DNA from: Anaerolineae bacterium
GTDB lineage: Bacteria > Chloroflexota > Anaerolineae > Aggregatilineales > Phototrophicaceae
Length of the DNA stretch: 64,000 nucleotides
Direction: 5' to 3'
Assembly (NCBI GenBank): GCA_019912965.1
Contig: JAIOHM010000023.1
Coordinates: forward strand, 19,989 to 83,988
Shown: one piece after another, positions 35,458 through 43,799 of the stretch
Position numbering within the stretch: the stretch's first letter is position 1
Layout: each line of letters opens with the position of its first letter
The notes under the pieces: generated by a model
Database searches by the model: none
Seen by the model: only the letters and a program-made list of their open reading frames with translations
What the model was told of the DNA's origin: nothing
Made by a program: the position numbers and the translations under genes

Positions 35458-35564
35458 AGGTTCCTGGTTTTTGGTTGTTGGTTTTTTGTCAGTTCTGCTC
35501 CAGATTCAATATATCCTGATCGACTAACAACCAATAACCAATTACTAGCAACCAATAACTTCTT
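35458..35564. repeat. Inverted/direct repeat of ttggttgtt / aaccaataac words
   Basis: GGTTTTTGGTTGTTGG on the left and several AACCAATAAC units on the right can pair into a long imperfect hairpin in the gap before bioY. Such low-complexity words look like a decayed dispersed repeat. Confidence 0.5.
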
Positions 35565-35579
35565 GAAAGGACTCGTCTT

Positions 35580-36140
35580 ATGCTGCGTACTTTGCCCCAA
35601 ACCCGCGACCAGAGCCTCATTTATCGTCTGGCCGGAATCGCGGTTTTCACCATTTTGACCATCCTCGCTTCCCGCGTGACCATCGAAATCGGTGTTGTGC
35701 CCTTCACGCTGCAACCTTTGGCTGTGCTGCTGAGTGGCATGGTGCTGGGCGGGCGCGATGGTTTCCTGAGTCAGTTGGCTTATGTTGGCTTGATAGCCCT
35801 CGGTGCGCCGTTGGATGCGCGCGGCTTGGGCGCAGCGGCTCTGGTTGGCCCAACGGCAGGCTACCTGATCGGATTCGTATTCGCGGCAGGTGTGGCGGGT
35901 TATCTGGTCGAACGCGGTGCGGCGCGCGTCTGGCAGCGCTGGCTGGCTGGCGTGGCTGGCATCGTGGTGATTTATGCCTTCGGTCTGGTCATTCTGAAGC
36001 TGAACACTGGCATGGATTGGGGTGCGGCATGGAATGCAGGCGTCACGCCCTTCATCGCGCCTGATCTGGTCAAAGCCTTGATCGCTGCCGCGCTGACCGA
36101 AAGCGGACGGGCGCTGCTGATGCGCGGGAGCATCCAATAA
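35580..36140 (+). CDS. bioY: Biotin transporter BioY (S component)
   Basis: A 186-residue membrane protein with six helices. Family motifs are GVVPFTLQPLAVLLSGMVLG, GFLSQLAYVGLIALGAP and GPTAGYLIGFVFAA, ending in the conserved FIAPDLVKALIAAAL. BioY is the biotin-binding subunit of ECF transporters. No EcfAT genes are nearby, so it acts alone or with a shared module elsewhere. AAAGGA lies about ten bases upstream of the ATG. Confidence 0.93.
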   Translation: MLRTLPQTRDQSLIYRLAGIAVFTILTILASRVTIEIGVVPFTLQPLAVLLSGMVLGGRDGFLSQLAYVGLIALGAPLDARGLGAAALVGPTAGYLIGFVFAAGVAGYLVERGAARVWQRWLAGVAGIVVIYAFGLVILKLNTGMDWGAAWNAGVTPFIAPDLVKALIAAALTESGRALLMRGSIQ

Positions 36141-36433
36141 TGATTCTGGAAATCGCTACGCTGCATGTTAAAAGCGGGCAGGAAGCCGATTTTGAGGCGG
36201 CCATCAAAGACGCCTCGTTTATTATCGCCCGTTCCAAAGGTTATATCTCACATCAGCTTTTTCGCTGTATGGAAACGCCCAACCGTTATCAACTGCTGGT
36301 TCAGTGGCAAACACTGGAAGACCATACACAGGGTTTTCGTGGATCAGCGGATTATCAGGATTGGCGTACCCGTTTGCACCACTTTTATGATTCCAGCCTC
36401 GTCGAACACTATCAACAAATCCCGCTGGCCTGA
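36140..36433 (+). CDS. Antibiotic biosynthesis monooxygenase (ABM) domain protein
   Basis: A 97-residue ferredoxin-like domain: ILEIATLHVKSGQEADFEAA, then GYISHQLFRCMETPNRYQLL and VQWQTLEDHTQGFRGS. This matches the ABM fold seen in small heme-degrading or quinone-forming monooxygenases. The heme-ligand pattern of IsdG is not evident, so it is more likely a generic ABM protein. The ATG shares one base with the bioY stop (TAATG), so the two are translationally coupled. Confidence 0.85.
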   Translation: MILEIATLHVKSGQEADFEAAIKDASFIIARSKGYISHQLFRCMETPNRYQLLVQWQTLEDHTQGFRGSADYQDWRTRLHHFYDSSLVEHYQQIPLA

Positions 36434-36550
36434 CTGTATTTTGTAGGGGAGGGTGTTATACTCTCCTCTGCTTTTGCAACCCAAAACCCGTAACCTGCGT
36501 AGAAATTTTTAGGTGTTCCCTGATTGGGAACTAATTATAAGGAGGCGGTA

Positions 36551-36862
36551 ATGGAACCACTGAACCAACCTGTGACAATTACGTTTGTACCGGAACAATT
36601 GATTACCTGGCTCATCATTGGTTTGATCGCCGGCTTTCTCGCCAGTGTGCTGGTGCGGGGGCGTGGTCTGAGCACACTTAGCAGCATTATCGTCGGTTTG
36701 GTTGGCGCTTTTGTGGGTGGGCTGTTGTTCACGCTGCTGCGGGTGCAGGTGTCCCCGGCGTTGGCGGGCGGCATCACCCTGCGTTACATCGATATCATCG
36801 TCGCTTTTATCGGGGCGCTGCTGGTGCTGATTCTCGTCAGCGGCTTTAGACGCCGCCTGTAA
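36551..36862 (+). CDS. GlsB/YeaQ/YmgE-type small membrane protein
   Basis: A 103-residue protein with three helices: LITWLIIGLIAGFLASVLV, STLSSIIVGLVGAFVGGLLF and YIDIIVAFIGALLVLILV. The GxIAGFLAS and IIVGLVGAFVGG pattern matches the transglycosylase-associated family, whose function is poorly known and often stress-linked. GGAGG is ideally placed before the ATG at 36551. It is followed by a strong terminator. Confidence 0.82.
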   Translation: MEPLNQPVTITFVPEQLITWLIIGLIAGFLASVLVRGRGLSTLSSIIVGLVGAFVGGLLFTLLRVQVSPALAGGITLRYIDIIVAFIGALLVLILVSGFRRRL

Positions 36863-36873
36863 GAGATTCAACC

Positions 36874-36907
36874 GGGGCGGAGTTTAGCATCCGCCCCAGC
36901 ATTTTTA
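36874..36907 (+). terminator. Intrinsic terminator
   Basis: The GGGGCGGA/TCCGCCCC stem (36874-36897) with an 8-base loop is followed by AGCATTTTT. It lies between convergent genes and may also act for fabI on the other strand. Confidence 0.85.
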
Positions 36908-36912
36908 AGGTG

Positions 36913-37713
36913 TTATTCGATGCCTGCTAATTCTTCTTCGGTCATGGTCAGGCCAAGAATGTGGTAGCCTGCATCAACATGCAGCACTTCGCCCGTCACA
37001 TTCGTGCTGAGGTCGGAAGCCAGATACAGCGCCGCATTGCCCACATCATCCTGTGAAACCAGATGGCGCAAAGGCGCAGCTTTTTCGGCATATTTGAGCA
37101 TCATGCGGAAGCCCGGAACGCCCGCCGCCGCCAGCGTCTTGATCGGCCCGGCGCTGATGGCGTTGACGCGGATTCCCTTCGGCCCCAGATCATTCGCCAG
37201 ATAACGGGTGATGGTTTCCAAAGCAGCCTTTGCCACTGCCATCACATGATACTTGGGCATCACTTTCTCGGCAGCATAATAGGTTAGGCTCATGATGCTG
37301 CTTCCCGCGCTCATCAACGGTTCGGCGCGTTTGCTCATGGCGATCAGGCTGTAGGCGCTGATGTCCAACGCCAGCTTGAAACCATCGCGCGAAATATCGA
37401 CAAAACGCCCGCCCAAATCCTCGCGCTGGGCGAAGGCTACCGAATGCACCAGCACATCTAATTTGCCGTAACGTTCTTTTACCTTCTCAAAAATGGCGTC
37501 CAAATCCGTATCCTGGGTCACATCGCAGGGTTCAACGAATTCGCAGCCGATTTCTTTCGCCAGCGGCATGACCCGCTTTTCCATAATTTCCCCGGCATAG
37601 CTCAGGAGGATGGTCGCGCCTTCAGCATGTAAGCGTTGGGTGATGCCCCACGCAATCGAGTTCTTGTTGGCAAGGCCGAAAATCAGCACAATCTTGCCGT
37701 CCATCAGTCCCAT
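36913..37713 (-). CDS. fabI: Enoyl-ACP reductase (NADH), FabI
   Basis: A 266-residue SDR enzyme that reduces enoyl-ACP in the last step of fatty acid elongation. It has the FabI-type nucleotide site [26 protein letters not shown], the catalytic Y-x6-K (YHVMAVAK) and the substrate-loop signature [19 protein letters not shown]. The C-terminal [15 protein letters not shown] is diagnostic. The start at 37713 has GGGAGA upstream. It is monocistronic. Confidence 0.95.
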   Translation of the reverse strand: MGLMDGKIVLIFGLANKNSIAWGITQRLHAEGATILLSYAGEIMEKRVMPLAKEIGCEFVEPCDVTQDTDLDAIFEKVKERYGKLDVLVHSVAFAQREDLGGRFVDISRDGFKLALDISAYSLIAMSKRAEPLMSAGSSIMSLTYYAAEKVMPKYHVMAVAKAALETITRYLANDLGPKGIRVNAISAGPIKTLAAAGVPGFRMMLKYAEKAAPLRHLVSQDDVGNAALYLASDLSTNVTGEVLHVDAGYHILGLTMTEEELAGIE

Positions 37714-37823
37714 AAGTAGTTCTCCCTCTGGTGTCGTTTGATATAGACGCCTACTTTAACACGGCGGATGGGGCGGCGCTACGGATTTGATGGACAGGGG
37801 TAACGTTCTATGGGGATGATACA

Positions 37824-38072
37824 TCATGCCCCTGCAAGTTGTTGTTGGGCGTAAATTTTTAACATACTCACGAAATGATTAACATTCTCAAACTCGTTGA
37901 GTTCCATTTCTTCTTCCGGCGGTAATCGTCCATTCTTATTTGCATCCAGCAATTGGCGGACTCGTTCTTGGGTTGTCTCTGAAGCATGGAAGCTAATGAT
38001 TTGCTCTGGGGTAGGCGATGAAATCAGAAATCGATACACTTCTTCATAGACTGGTGTGTGAGCGATTGCCAT
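37824..38072 (-). CDS. Small acidic hypothetical protein, possible antitoxin-like; start fused to WD40-like sequence
   Basis: An 82-residue helical protein with the conserved-looking core VYEEVYRFLISSPTPEQIISF, then ERVRQLLDANKNGRLPPEEE and FENVNHFVSMLKIYAQQQL. Very similar short proteins are common in cyanobacteria and Chloroflexota, often beside nucleases or PIN proteins, and may be antitoxins; here no partner is adjacent. The start at 38072 is uncertain: the frame stays open upstream and reads NLWSPDS just before it, which looks like a piece of a WD40 blade (see findings). It is divergent from the dehydrogenase. Confidence 0.65.
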   Translation of the reverse strand: MAIAHTPVYEEVYRFLISSPTPEQIISFHASETTQERVRQLLDANKNGRLPPEEEMELNEFENVNHFVSMLKIYAQQQLAGA

Positions 38073-38188
38073 TGAGTCTGGACTCCATAAATTGTGAACT
38101 GCATTATACCATCCCCGGTTGCATCCCACGCCCGAAACGCCTATCATCACCCCTTTAGTCATAACCATTAACTGAGGAAGACTCAACT

Positions 38189-39202
38189 ATGGCACAGGAC
38201 ACCATTCGCGTCGTCGTGGCGATGGATTTTTCCGACGAAATTATGCACAGTTTGCGCGCCATCTCCCCCCGTCTGCATATCGAACGGCATTTCCCGAACG
38301 TGGCTGACAACGTTTGGGAGGAAACCGAAGTGCTCTACACCCTCCGACATTACCCCGACCCGGCACTAGCGCCGCATCTGCGCTGGATACAGATGCATAC
38401 GGCGGGCATTGACCACGCCATGAAACAGCCCATCATCCGCGCCGAGGATGTGGAAGTGACCAATGCCAGCGGTGTTCATGCGGTGCAGATGGGCGAATAT
38501 GTTATGGGGATGATGCTGGCCTTTGCCTATCGCGTTCCACTGCTGCTTGAATATCAGGCGAAGGGCGAATGGCCGCAAAAACCCCACAGTATTTTTAGCC
38601 CGCGTGAACTGCGTGGGCAAACACTGGGCATCGTGGGTTATGGCAGTGTTGGGCGCGAAGTGGCGCGGCTGGCGCAGACGTTCGGCATGACCATTTTGGC
38701 AACCAAACGTGACCTCAAACATGTGACGGATGACGAGGGTTACGCCGAACCCGGCACAGGCGACCCCGATGGCAGCATTCCCGCTCGCCTGTATCCACCG
38801 GAAGCGCTGGCTTCAATGGCTACTGAATGTGATTATCTGGTGGTGATTGTGCCGCAGATCGAAGGTACGCCGCCCGTGATTGACGAAACCGTACTGGACT
38901 CCATGAAGAAAAGCGCCGTGCTGGTTAATGTCGCTCGCGGTGCTGTGGTGGATGAAGCCGCGTTGATTACCGCGCTCTCGTCCGGCAAAATCGCCGGGGC
39001 GGTGCTGGATGTTTTCAAGGAAGAACCGTTGCCCTCCACCAGCCCACTCTGGAATCTGGATAATGTTATCCTCACGCCGCATGTTTCCGGCAACAGCAGC
39101 CGCCTCCACGAAAAATGCGCCGCCTTGTTTGCCGAAAATTTACAGCGCTATGTGGAAAAACGTCCGCTGCTCAACCGCGTCAACCGCAAGCGTGGCTATT
39201 AA
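38189..39202 (+). CDS. D-isomer-specific 2-hydroxyacid dehydrogenase
   Basis: A 337-residue NAD(P)-dependent oxidoreductase. The nucleotide-binding motif is GIVGYGSVGREVARL. The catalytic triad is visible as Arg in VNVARGAVVDE, Glu in DVFKEEPLPSTSPLW and His in NVILTPHVSGNS. An insertion around residues 185-205 (EPGTGDPDGSIPARL) distinguishes it from short family members. The substrate (phosphoglycerate, glyoxylate or another 2-oxoacid) cannot be fixed; there is no C-terminal ACT domain, so it is not a classical long SerA. GAGGAAG precedes the ATG. Confidence 0.9.
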   Translation: MAQDTIRVVVAMDFSDEIMHSLRAISPRLHIERHFPNVADNVWEETEVLYTLRHYPDPALAPHLRWIQMHTAGIDHAMKQPIIRAEDVEVTNASGVHAVQMGEYVMGMMLAFAYRVPLLLEYQAKGEWPQKPHSIFSPRELRGQTLGIVGYGSVGREVARLAQTFGMTILATKRDLKHVTDDEGYAEPGTGDPDGSIPARLYPPEALASMATECDYLVVIVPQIEGTPPVIDETVLDSMKKSAVLVNVARGAVVDEAALITALSSGKIAGAVLDVFKEEPLPSTSPLWNLDNVILTPHVSGNSSRLHEKCAALFAENLQRYVEKRPLLNRVNRKRGY

Positions 39203-39228
39203 AACAGGCTGTCACTTTTGCGGCAATT

Positions 39229-39256
39229 AAAAAGGGGTACAGTGTTCCTGTACCCC
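39229..39256 (-). terminator. Intrinsic terminator of the Nif11-domain gene
   Basis: The GGGGTACAG/CTGTACCCC stem (39234-39256) is followed, reading the minus strand, by TTTTTAATTG. It lies in the gap between convergent genes. Confidence 0.8.
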
Positions 39257-39276
39257 CTGCAAAACAATCGGGTTAT

Positions 39277-39489
39277 TTAGCGGATAGCGTGGCGAATGTG
39301 GCTGATGCGGTTTTCCGGGAATAACTTGAGTGCTGCCTCAAGCTCATCTTTGGTGAATTCATACCCTTTTTCCCAGGCGAAATCCACAACGGCATCCAGA
39401 TTTGTGGGCGATACAATCGAAAACTGTGTCGAAAGAGTCGCCTGATTTTCCAACGCCTCGATGAAGCGCTGCGCGGTTTTCACGGCCAT
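39277..39489 (-). CDS. Nif11-domain small protein
   Basis: A 70-residue protein whose first 55 residues fit the Nif11 pattern: AQRFIEALENQATLSTQF, then LDAVVDFAWEKGYEFTKDEL and EAALK. Nif11 domains occur in nitrogen-fixation loci and as leader peptides of RiPP precursors. The C-terminal tail (FPENRISHIRHAIR) has no GG cleavage motif and no Cys/Ser/Thr-rich core, and no maturation enzyme is in the window, so a RiPP role is unlikely. AAGGAG precedes the ATG at 39489. A terminator follows. Confidence 0.75.
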   Translation of the reverse strand: MAVKTAQRFIEALENQATLSTQFSIVSPTNLDAVVDFAWEKGYEFTKDELEAALKLFPENRISHIRHAIR

Positions 39490-39683
39490 GGTTGTCTCCT
39501 TTCAACCTGAGCCTTGCACCTTCTCTATTGTACGACATTAAATTTAAAGTTACATGAATCCTGTGAAAAATATACATATTTTTGTGCTGTTGGCACAATC
39601 CCACTCGATGATTGAGACCTTGACTTCATAGCCCTTTTGTTCTATGATAATAGGTGGGAAGAACTCGTGTGTCCCCACCCAAA

Positions 39684-39735
39684 GATTCGCAAGATTCACA
39701 AATTGCCTGTGCGAATCTGACGAATTTTGCGAATC
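39684..39735. promoter_or_regulatory. Interrupted inverted repeat upstream of the AlkC gene
   Basis: GATTCGCAAGATTC (39684-39697) and GAATTTTGCGAATC (39722-39735) are inverted with 13 of 14 pairs; a third GCGAATC sits in the loop at 39711-39717. The repeat ends about 50 bases before the ATG. Confidence 0.5.
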
Positions 39736-39786
39736 AGTTGCGCGCAAACCCCATCTCGCAATCGCAATCGCCGCAAAGGAAACCCC

Positions 39787-40887
39787 ATGGCTGAACCCCT
39801 CAAGGAAATGTACAACCCGGCTTTCTTCGCGGATATGACCGCTGCTTTCAGTCAGGTCTATCCCGCTTTTGACCGACAAACATTCTTGAAGCATATCTAT
39901 GATGACCAGTGGGAAGGGCGGGCGCTCAAAGACCGGATGCGCCATATTACCCTCGTTTTGCGCCGATTTTTGCCGGAGGATTACCGGGCCGCGCTGGATG
40001 TCCTCAAAGGCGCTGCGCCGCTGTTGAAACAGTACACCTTCCATGTGATCTTTTTCCCGGATTTTGTCGAGGTGTTCGGTTTGGAGGATTGGGAAGCCTC
40101 GCTCCCGGCGCTGGAAATGTTCACCCAATATTCGAGCGCCGAATTTGCCGTGCGCCCATTTATCATCCGTGATGTGCCGCGTATGATGCGTCAGATGGCA
40201 GCCTGGGCGTCGCACGAAAATCAGCACGTCCGGCGCTTGGCGAGTGAGGGCTGTCGTCCGCGTTTGCCGTGGGCGATGGCGCTGCCGGATTTCAAGCGTG
40301 ATCCGTCACCCATTTTGCCCGTGCTGGATAAACTGAAGGATGACCCTTCGGAATATGTGCGTCGCAGCGTCGCTAACAACCTCAACGATATCGCCAAAGA
40401 TAACCCGGATGTGGTGATCGAAGTCCTGCGCCGTTGGTCAGCCGATGCCACACCGGAAGTGGAATGGATTATCCAGCGATCACTGCGAACATTGGTGAAG
40501 GAAGGACATGCCGAGGCTTTAAGTCTACTCGGCTTTGGTGATGGGGCGCAGATTACGGTGAAAGCCTTGCCCTTAACCACTGATTCGGTGCGGATGGGGG
40601 AGGCGCTCACGTTCGGTTTTGAGATTGCATCGCAGGCCGATGAACCGCAGGATTTGATGATTGATTATGTGGTCTACTTCGTGAAGGCCAATGGCAAACG
40701 TGCGCCAAAGGTGTTCAAACTGTCGAAGCGCCAACTTCAGCCGGGGGAAACGCTGCACATCCAGAAGAAACATGCGTTTAAGGAAATCACCACGCGCACC
40801 TATTATCCCGGCGAACATGCCATCGCCCTCAAGGTCAACGGGCAGGAATTTGAAGGGCTATCATTCAACTTGCGTATGGAAGTATAG
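39787..40887 (+). CDS. AlkC-type DNA alkylation repair glycosylase with Ig-like domain
   Basis: A 366-residue protein. Residues 1-265 are HEAT-like repeats of the AlkC/AlkD superfamily, with the AlkC-typical segments FAVRPFIIRDVPRMMRQM, RRLASEGCRPRLPWAMAL and RRSVANNLNDIAKDNPD. Residues 275-366 form a beta domain (TFGFEIASQADEPQDLMI, FKLSKRQLQPGETLHIQKKH, YYPGEHAIALKVNGQEF) like the Ig-like domain of AlkC enzymes. These glycosylases excise 3-methyladenine-type lesions without base flipping (family knowledge). AAAGGA precedes the ATG at 39787. It is monocistronic, with an inverted repeat upstream. Confidence 0.87.
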   Translation: MAEPLKEMYNPAFFADMTAAFSQVYPAFDRQTFLKHIYDDQWEGRALKDRMRHITLVLRRFLPEDYRAALDVLKGAAPLLKQYTFHVIFFPDFVEVFGLEDWEASLPALEMFTQYSSAEFAVRPFIIRDVPRMMRQMAAWASHENQHVRRLASEGCRPRLPWAMALPDFKRDPSPILPVLDKLKDDPSEYVRRSVANNLNDIAKDNPDVVIEVLRRWSADATPEVEWIIQRSLRTLVKEGHAEALSLLGFGDGAQITVKALPLTTDSVRMGEALTFGFEIASQADEPQDLMIDYVVYFVKANGKRAPKVFKLSKRQLQPGETLHIQKKHAFKEITTRTYYPGEHAIALKVNGQEFEGLSFNLRMEV

Positions 40888-41043
40888 CGAGTATTGCAGC
40901 GGCAGCGCCTATCCCGAATCGCCGCAATACTTTTGTCCGACAAAATCCGCTATCCACGCAGGGGTTCAACAAACACCCCATCTTGTCCGAAAACCGAGTG
41001 TCCTATCCGTACTTTTCTGGAAACTGATGACCGATAATTGACA

Positions 41044-41136
41044 ATGACGACTTTGACGACTTTGACGACATTTCCCCTCAAAACTGCGACATTTGCACAA
41101 AATGTTGTGTCGCATTTGTCGCATTTGCCGCATTTT
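41044..41136. repeat. Short imperfect tandem repeats
   Basis: Three TGACGACTT-like units (41045-41070) and four CGCATTTgt-like units (about 41109-41140) lie in the 256-base gap between two convergent genes. The units are nine bases or shorter, and no gene is supported here. Confidence 0.5.
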
Positions 41137-41143
41137 TCGCATA

Positions 41144-42253
41144 CTATGTACTCAACACCGGTTTCCACACTTTGCGATTGGCGATTGCCCGTTCCCGTAC
41201 AGCGTCGATGTGTTCCGGCGTTACAGCAGCTTCAAAACTGCGGAATCCACTGAGTTTGAAGCCGTGCCGCCCTGCAATCCCGCCGATCTCGCGCGCCTGT
41301 GCCTCGCTGATTTCCTTGCCGATGGTGTAATCCTCGTAGCGCCCTTCCAGCGCCAGCGCCATCGTCTCCGCCATGCAGGCATAAGCCATGCGCGGCGGAA
41401 AACCGAAGTTGAAGCCGAAATCCGGTTCGCCGGGGACTTCGATCATTCCGCCTTCGATCACCAGCACGTCGTCGCGTTCCGCCGCGACCTGCTTGGAAAC
41501 ATCACGTGGGCGGGCAACATCGCAGACCACCGCCCCCGGTTTCAGGTGACGGGGTTCAATCACCGTATGCACCGCGCTGGTCACGGTCAAAATCAGATCA
41601 GCCGGATAAATCGCCCGCATATCGGTGCTGGCGCTGACTTCCGCGCCCAAGCCTTCACACATCTCCCGCACCGATTCGGTCGCATCCTCGCGCCGTCCGA
41701 CCAACACCAATTTGGCACATTCCCGTGCCAGCATGGTCGCACAGGTTTTCCCAATCGCGCCCGTCGCCCCCACAACCGCGACGGTCGCCTCGCTCATTTG
41801 GATGTCCATCGCGCGGGCTGCCTCGCGGATAGCCTCAACGGCCATTGTGATGGTGTAGCTGTCTCCGGTCGTCACTGGAATTTCCAGTCGGTCAGCAATC
41901 GTGTGTCCTGCATCCCCGATGACCGAGGTGTACGCCCCCAAGCCCAGGATGCGCGCACCCAATTCCTCGGCCATGTGTCCGCAAGCCACGATTTTCCGGT
42001 AAGCCATCTCCACCGGGACAGACATCATGGTCGGCGGGGTGAAGGGGCAGGCCAAGAGCCAGCCGCGTAGTTCACGCCCGGTCGCCTGTGAAACGATGCC
42101 CTTTATTTCGGAAAGGTAAACAGGAGGGAAGTAGCGCGAGAAAAAATTAATCTGGCCTTCCGTCAGGATTTTGCCCAGCAGGGGGTATTTCCGTGCCACA
42201 TCCTGCTTGATATGAATTGGATGGATGATGAATGCGAACGTATCTTCTGCCAT
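41144..42253 (-). CDS. Homologue of cyanobacterial acyl-ACP reductase (fatty aldehyde-forming)
   Basis: A 369-residue protein resembling cyanobacterial AAR along its length. It has LGLGAYTSVIGDAG and VTTGDSYTITMAVEA, a Rossmann motif VAVVGATGAIGKTCA (GATGAIG at 162-168), VCDVARPRDVSKQV, then IEGGMIEVPGEPDFGFNFG. The segment MAYACMAETMALALEG holds C293 at the position of the acyl-thioester cysteine of AAR. AAR reduces acyl-ACP to aldehyde with NADPH. No aldehyde-deformylating oxygenase is in the window, so alkane synthesis is not implied. The ATG at 42253 follows GGGGAGG. The preceding gene on this strand is a GlmU-like beta-helix protein. Confidence 0.82.
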   Translation of the reverse strand: MAEDTFAFIIHPIHIKQDVARKYPLLGKILTEGQINFFSRYFPPVYLSEIKGIVSQATGRELRGWLLACPFTPPTMMSVPVEMAYRKIVACGHMAEELGARILGLGAYTSVIGDAGHTIADRLEIPVTTGDSYTITMAVEAIREAARAMDIQMSEATVAVVGATGAIGKTCATMLARECAKLVLVGRREDATESVREMCEGLGAEVSASTDMRAIYPADLILTVTSAVHTVIEPRHLKPGAVVCDVARPRDVSKQVAAERDDVLVIEGGMIEVPGEPDFGFNFGFPPRMAYACMAETMALALEGRYEDYTIGKEISEAQAREIGGIAGRHGFKLSGFRSFEAAVTPEHIDAVRERAIANRKVWKPVLST

Positions 42254-42370
42254 GTAGTGCCTCCCCAACGGTTCCTTGTGCTACCCTCATCTTACAAGGG
42301 ATAAGCACAAATGAACCTTAATGTGGTTTGGCGTTTATGGTCTGTAATTTCTCTCACCCATTATTGGGGA

Positions 42371-43753
42371 TTATCCCCAGTTTGACCAGTTGGCCTCTGG
42401 TTCGCTTTCTGCCTCGCCCTGACGTGGATACCGCCGGGGAATATTCATGGGCTTGCCCTGAATCAGCAAATTGTGGTGGTCGCTTTCTTCGTAGGTAATG
42501 TCCCGGCTGACGACGCGGCGCTGTGGCGAGGCCACCAGTACCACATCCGACTCAATCATTCGTCCGGGGAACACAATCATGCCCGAACCAATCCGGCAGT
42601 TATGCCCGACTGCACCCCCCAACACCACCTGATTCACGTTCTCCAGCTTGCCATCCACATTGGTCGCGCGGATAGGGCGGGGAATAAGACGGGAGTCGCC
42701 GTGTGCTGTGCGGATTTCCTCCGGCACAAGGTTGAAATCGGTGAAGGTGCTGCCCGCGCCGACGAAGCTGTTGCGCCCGATCACACACATTTGCAGGCAG
42801 GTATTTTGTGCCAGAATCGTGTTGTCCATCATGGCTGTCATAAACATTGACGCGCGGAAAGGCAAAAAGCAGTGATTGCCGATGGTGCTTAACATCACAT
42901 GGCAGCTTTGCGAAATGTTTACGTTATCCCCAATCGAGCAGTTGTCGATTACCGCGCCGGGGCCAATCGTACAGTTATCGCCTATCGTGGTCGGTCCATT
43001 GATGATAGCCGAGGGGTCAATCACACAATCCTTGCCCACCTTGACCACTGCCGAGGTTGTCATGATCTGCTTTTGTTCGATGATGCCACGCCATAACAGT
43101 TTGAGCGAGAGGAAGTTATTCTTTTTAATCGATTCTTCAAGACGGCTGCCGCGTGTGAACACGCCGAAGATCACCGCTGCGTAGTACACATGCACCCAGC
43201 TTTCGACCGAAAGCACTGCCCGTGCGGGTAGATAATGGGTCAGGTCGCCGCGATCCTGTGCCATGAAGTCCGGGACGCTGTAGAAGCCTTTTTCCTCAAA
43301 GCCGCTGGGGATGATGATCGGGCGCGGTTTCTCCTCGGTATAACCTTTGGGAAAATACCACAGATCAAGCAGGAGAATCGGCTTCCCTTTTTCGTCCTGC
43401 CCACGTTCGATGTCGGTGGTCAGGGGCAGGGTGTAGGTGAGATAGGCTTTATCATCCGCAGGCAGCGCCGCGCGGCAGGGGCGTTTGGCCTTGATGGCCT
43501 CGTCCATGAAGAATTGAAAGAATTCTTTATCGAACCACAGGTTGTCGCGGTAAACAATCGCCTCGCCCGTTCCGATATCGCGGATTTGATCTTTGGTGTG
43601 GAAGGTGCGCCCCAGTTCCAACCGCCCTTTGAAGTATTGTGCAAACAATTCTTCCTGATGAAACCGGAGAAGTTGTGTGCCGATGGTCAGCTCACTGGCA
43701 GGTTGGTTGAAAGGTAGCACATGCCGCTGATCTTCAAGAATATATCGATACAT
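42371..43753 (-). CDS. GlmU-like protein with left-handed beta-helix domain
   Basis: A 460-residue protein. The N-terminal half (about 1-235) is related to the GlmU-like nucleotidyltransferase-associated region, with no clear nucleotide-binding G-rich loop. Residues 240-340 and 380-420 are hexapeptide repeats (VIDPSAIINGPTTIGDNCTI, GDNVNISQSCHVMLSTIGNH and SFVGAGSTFTDFNLVP), diagnostic of a left-handed beta-helix acyl- or sugar-transferase scaffold. The tail has RPIRATNVDG and GRMIESDVVL. The acyl donor and acceptor are unknown. It lies about 120 bases upstream of the AAR-like gene and 46 bases downstream of an alpha/beta-hydrolase, all on the minus strand. Confidence 0.75.
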   Translation of the reverse strand: MYRYILEDQRHVLPFNQPASELTIGTQLLRFHQEELFAQYFKGRLELGRTFHTKDQIRDIGTGEAIVYRDNLWFDKEFFQFFMDEAIKAKRPCRAALPADDKAYLTYTLPLTTDIERGQDEKGKPILLLDLWYFPKGYTEEKPRPIIIPSGFEEKGFYSVPDFMAQDRGDLTHYLPARAVLSVESWVHVYYAAVIFGVFTRGSRLEESIKKNNFLSLKLLWRGIIEQKQIMTTSAVVKVGKDCVIDPSAIINGPTTIGDNCTIGPGAVIDNCSIGDNVNISQSCHVMLSTIGNHCFLPFRASMFMTAMMDNTILAQNTCLQMCVIGRNSFVGAGSTFTDFNLVPEEIRTAHGDSRLIPRPIRATNVDGKLENVNQVVLGGAVGHNCRIGSGMIVFPGRMIESDVVLVASPQRRVVSRDITYEESDHHNLLIQGKPMNIPRRYPRQGEAESEPEANWSNWG

Positions 43754-43799
43754 AGCTGACTCCTTCCTGATGCAAATCTAGAGTCTGAACAAGGAAGTC

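Noticed and set aside
39277..39489. RiPP precursor peptide
   Set aside because: A Nif11 leader-like domain is present, but there is no cleavage motif, no core-like tail and no maturation or export gene nearby.
41044..41136. Possible CRISPR or minisatellite
   Set aside because: The units are under ten bases with no unique spacers; only short imperfect tandem words.
41093..42070. 325-codon open frame on the plus strand
   Set aside because: Antisense to the acyl-ACP reductase homologue; the translation is rich in His/Arg with no recognisable domain, as expected of a shadow frame.
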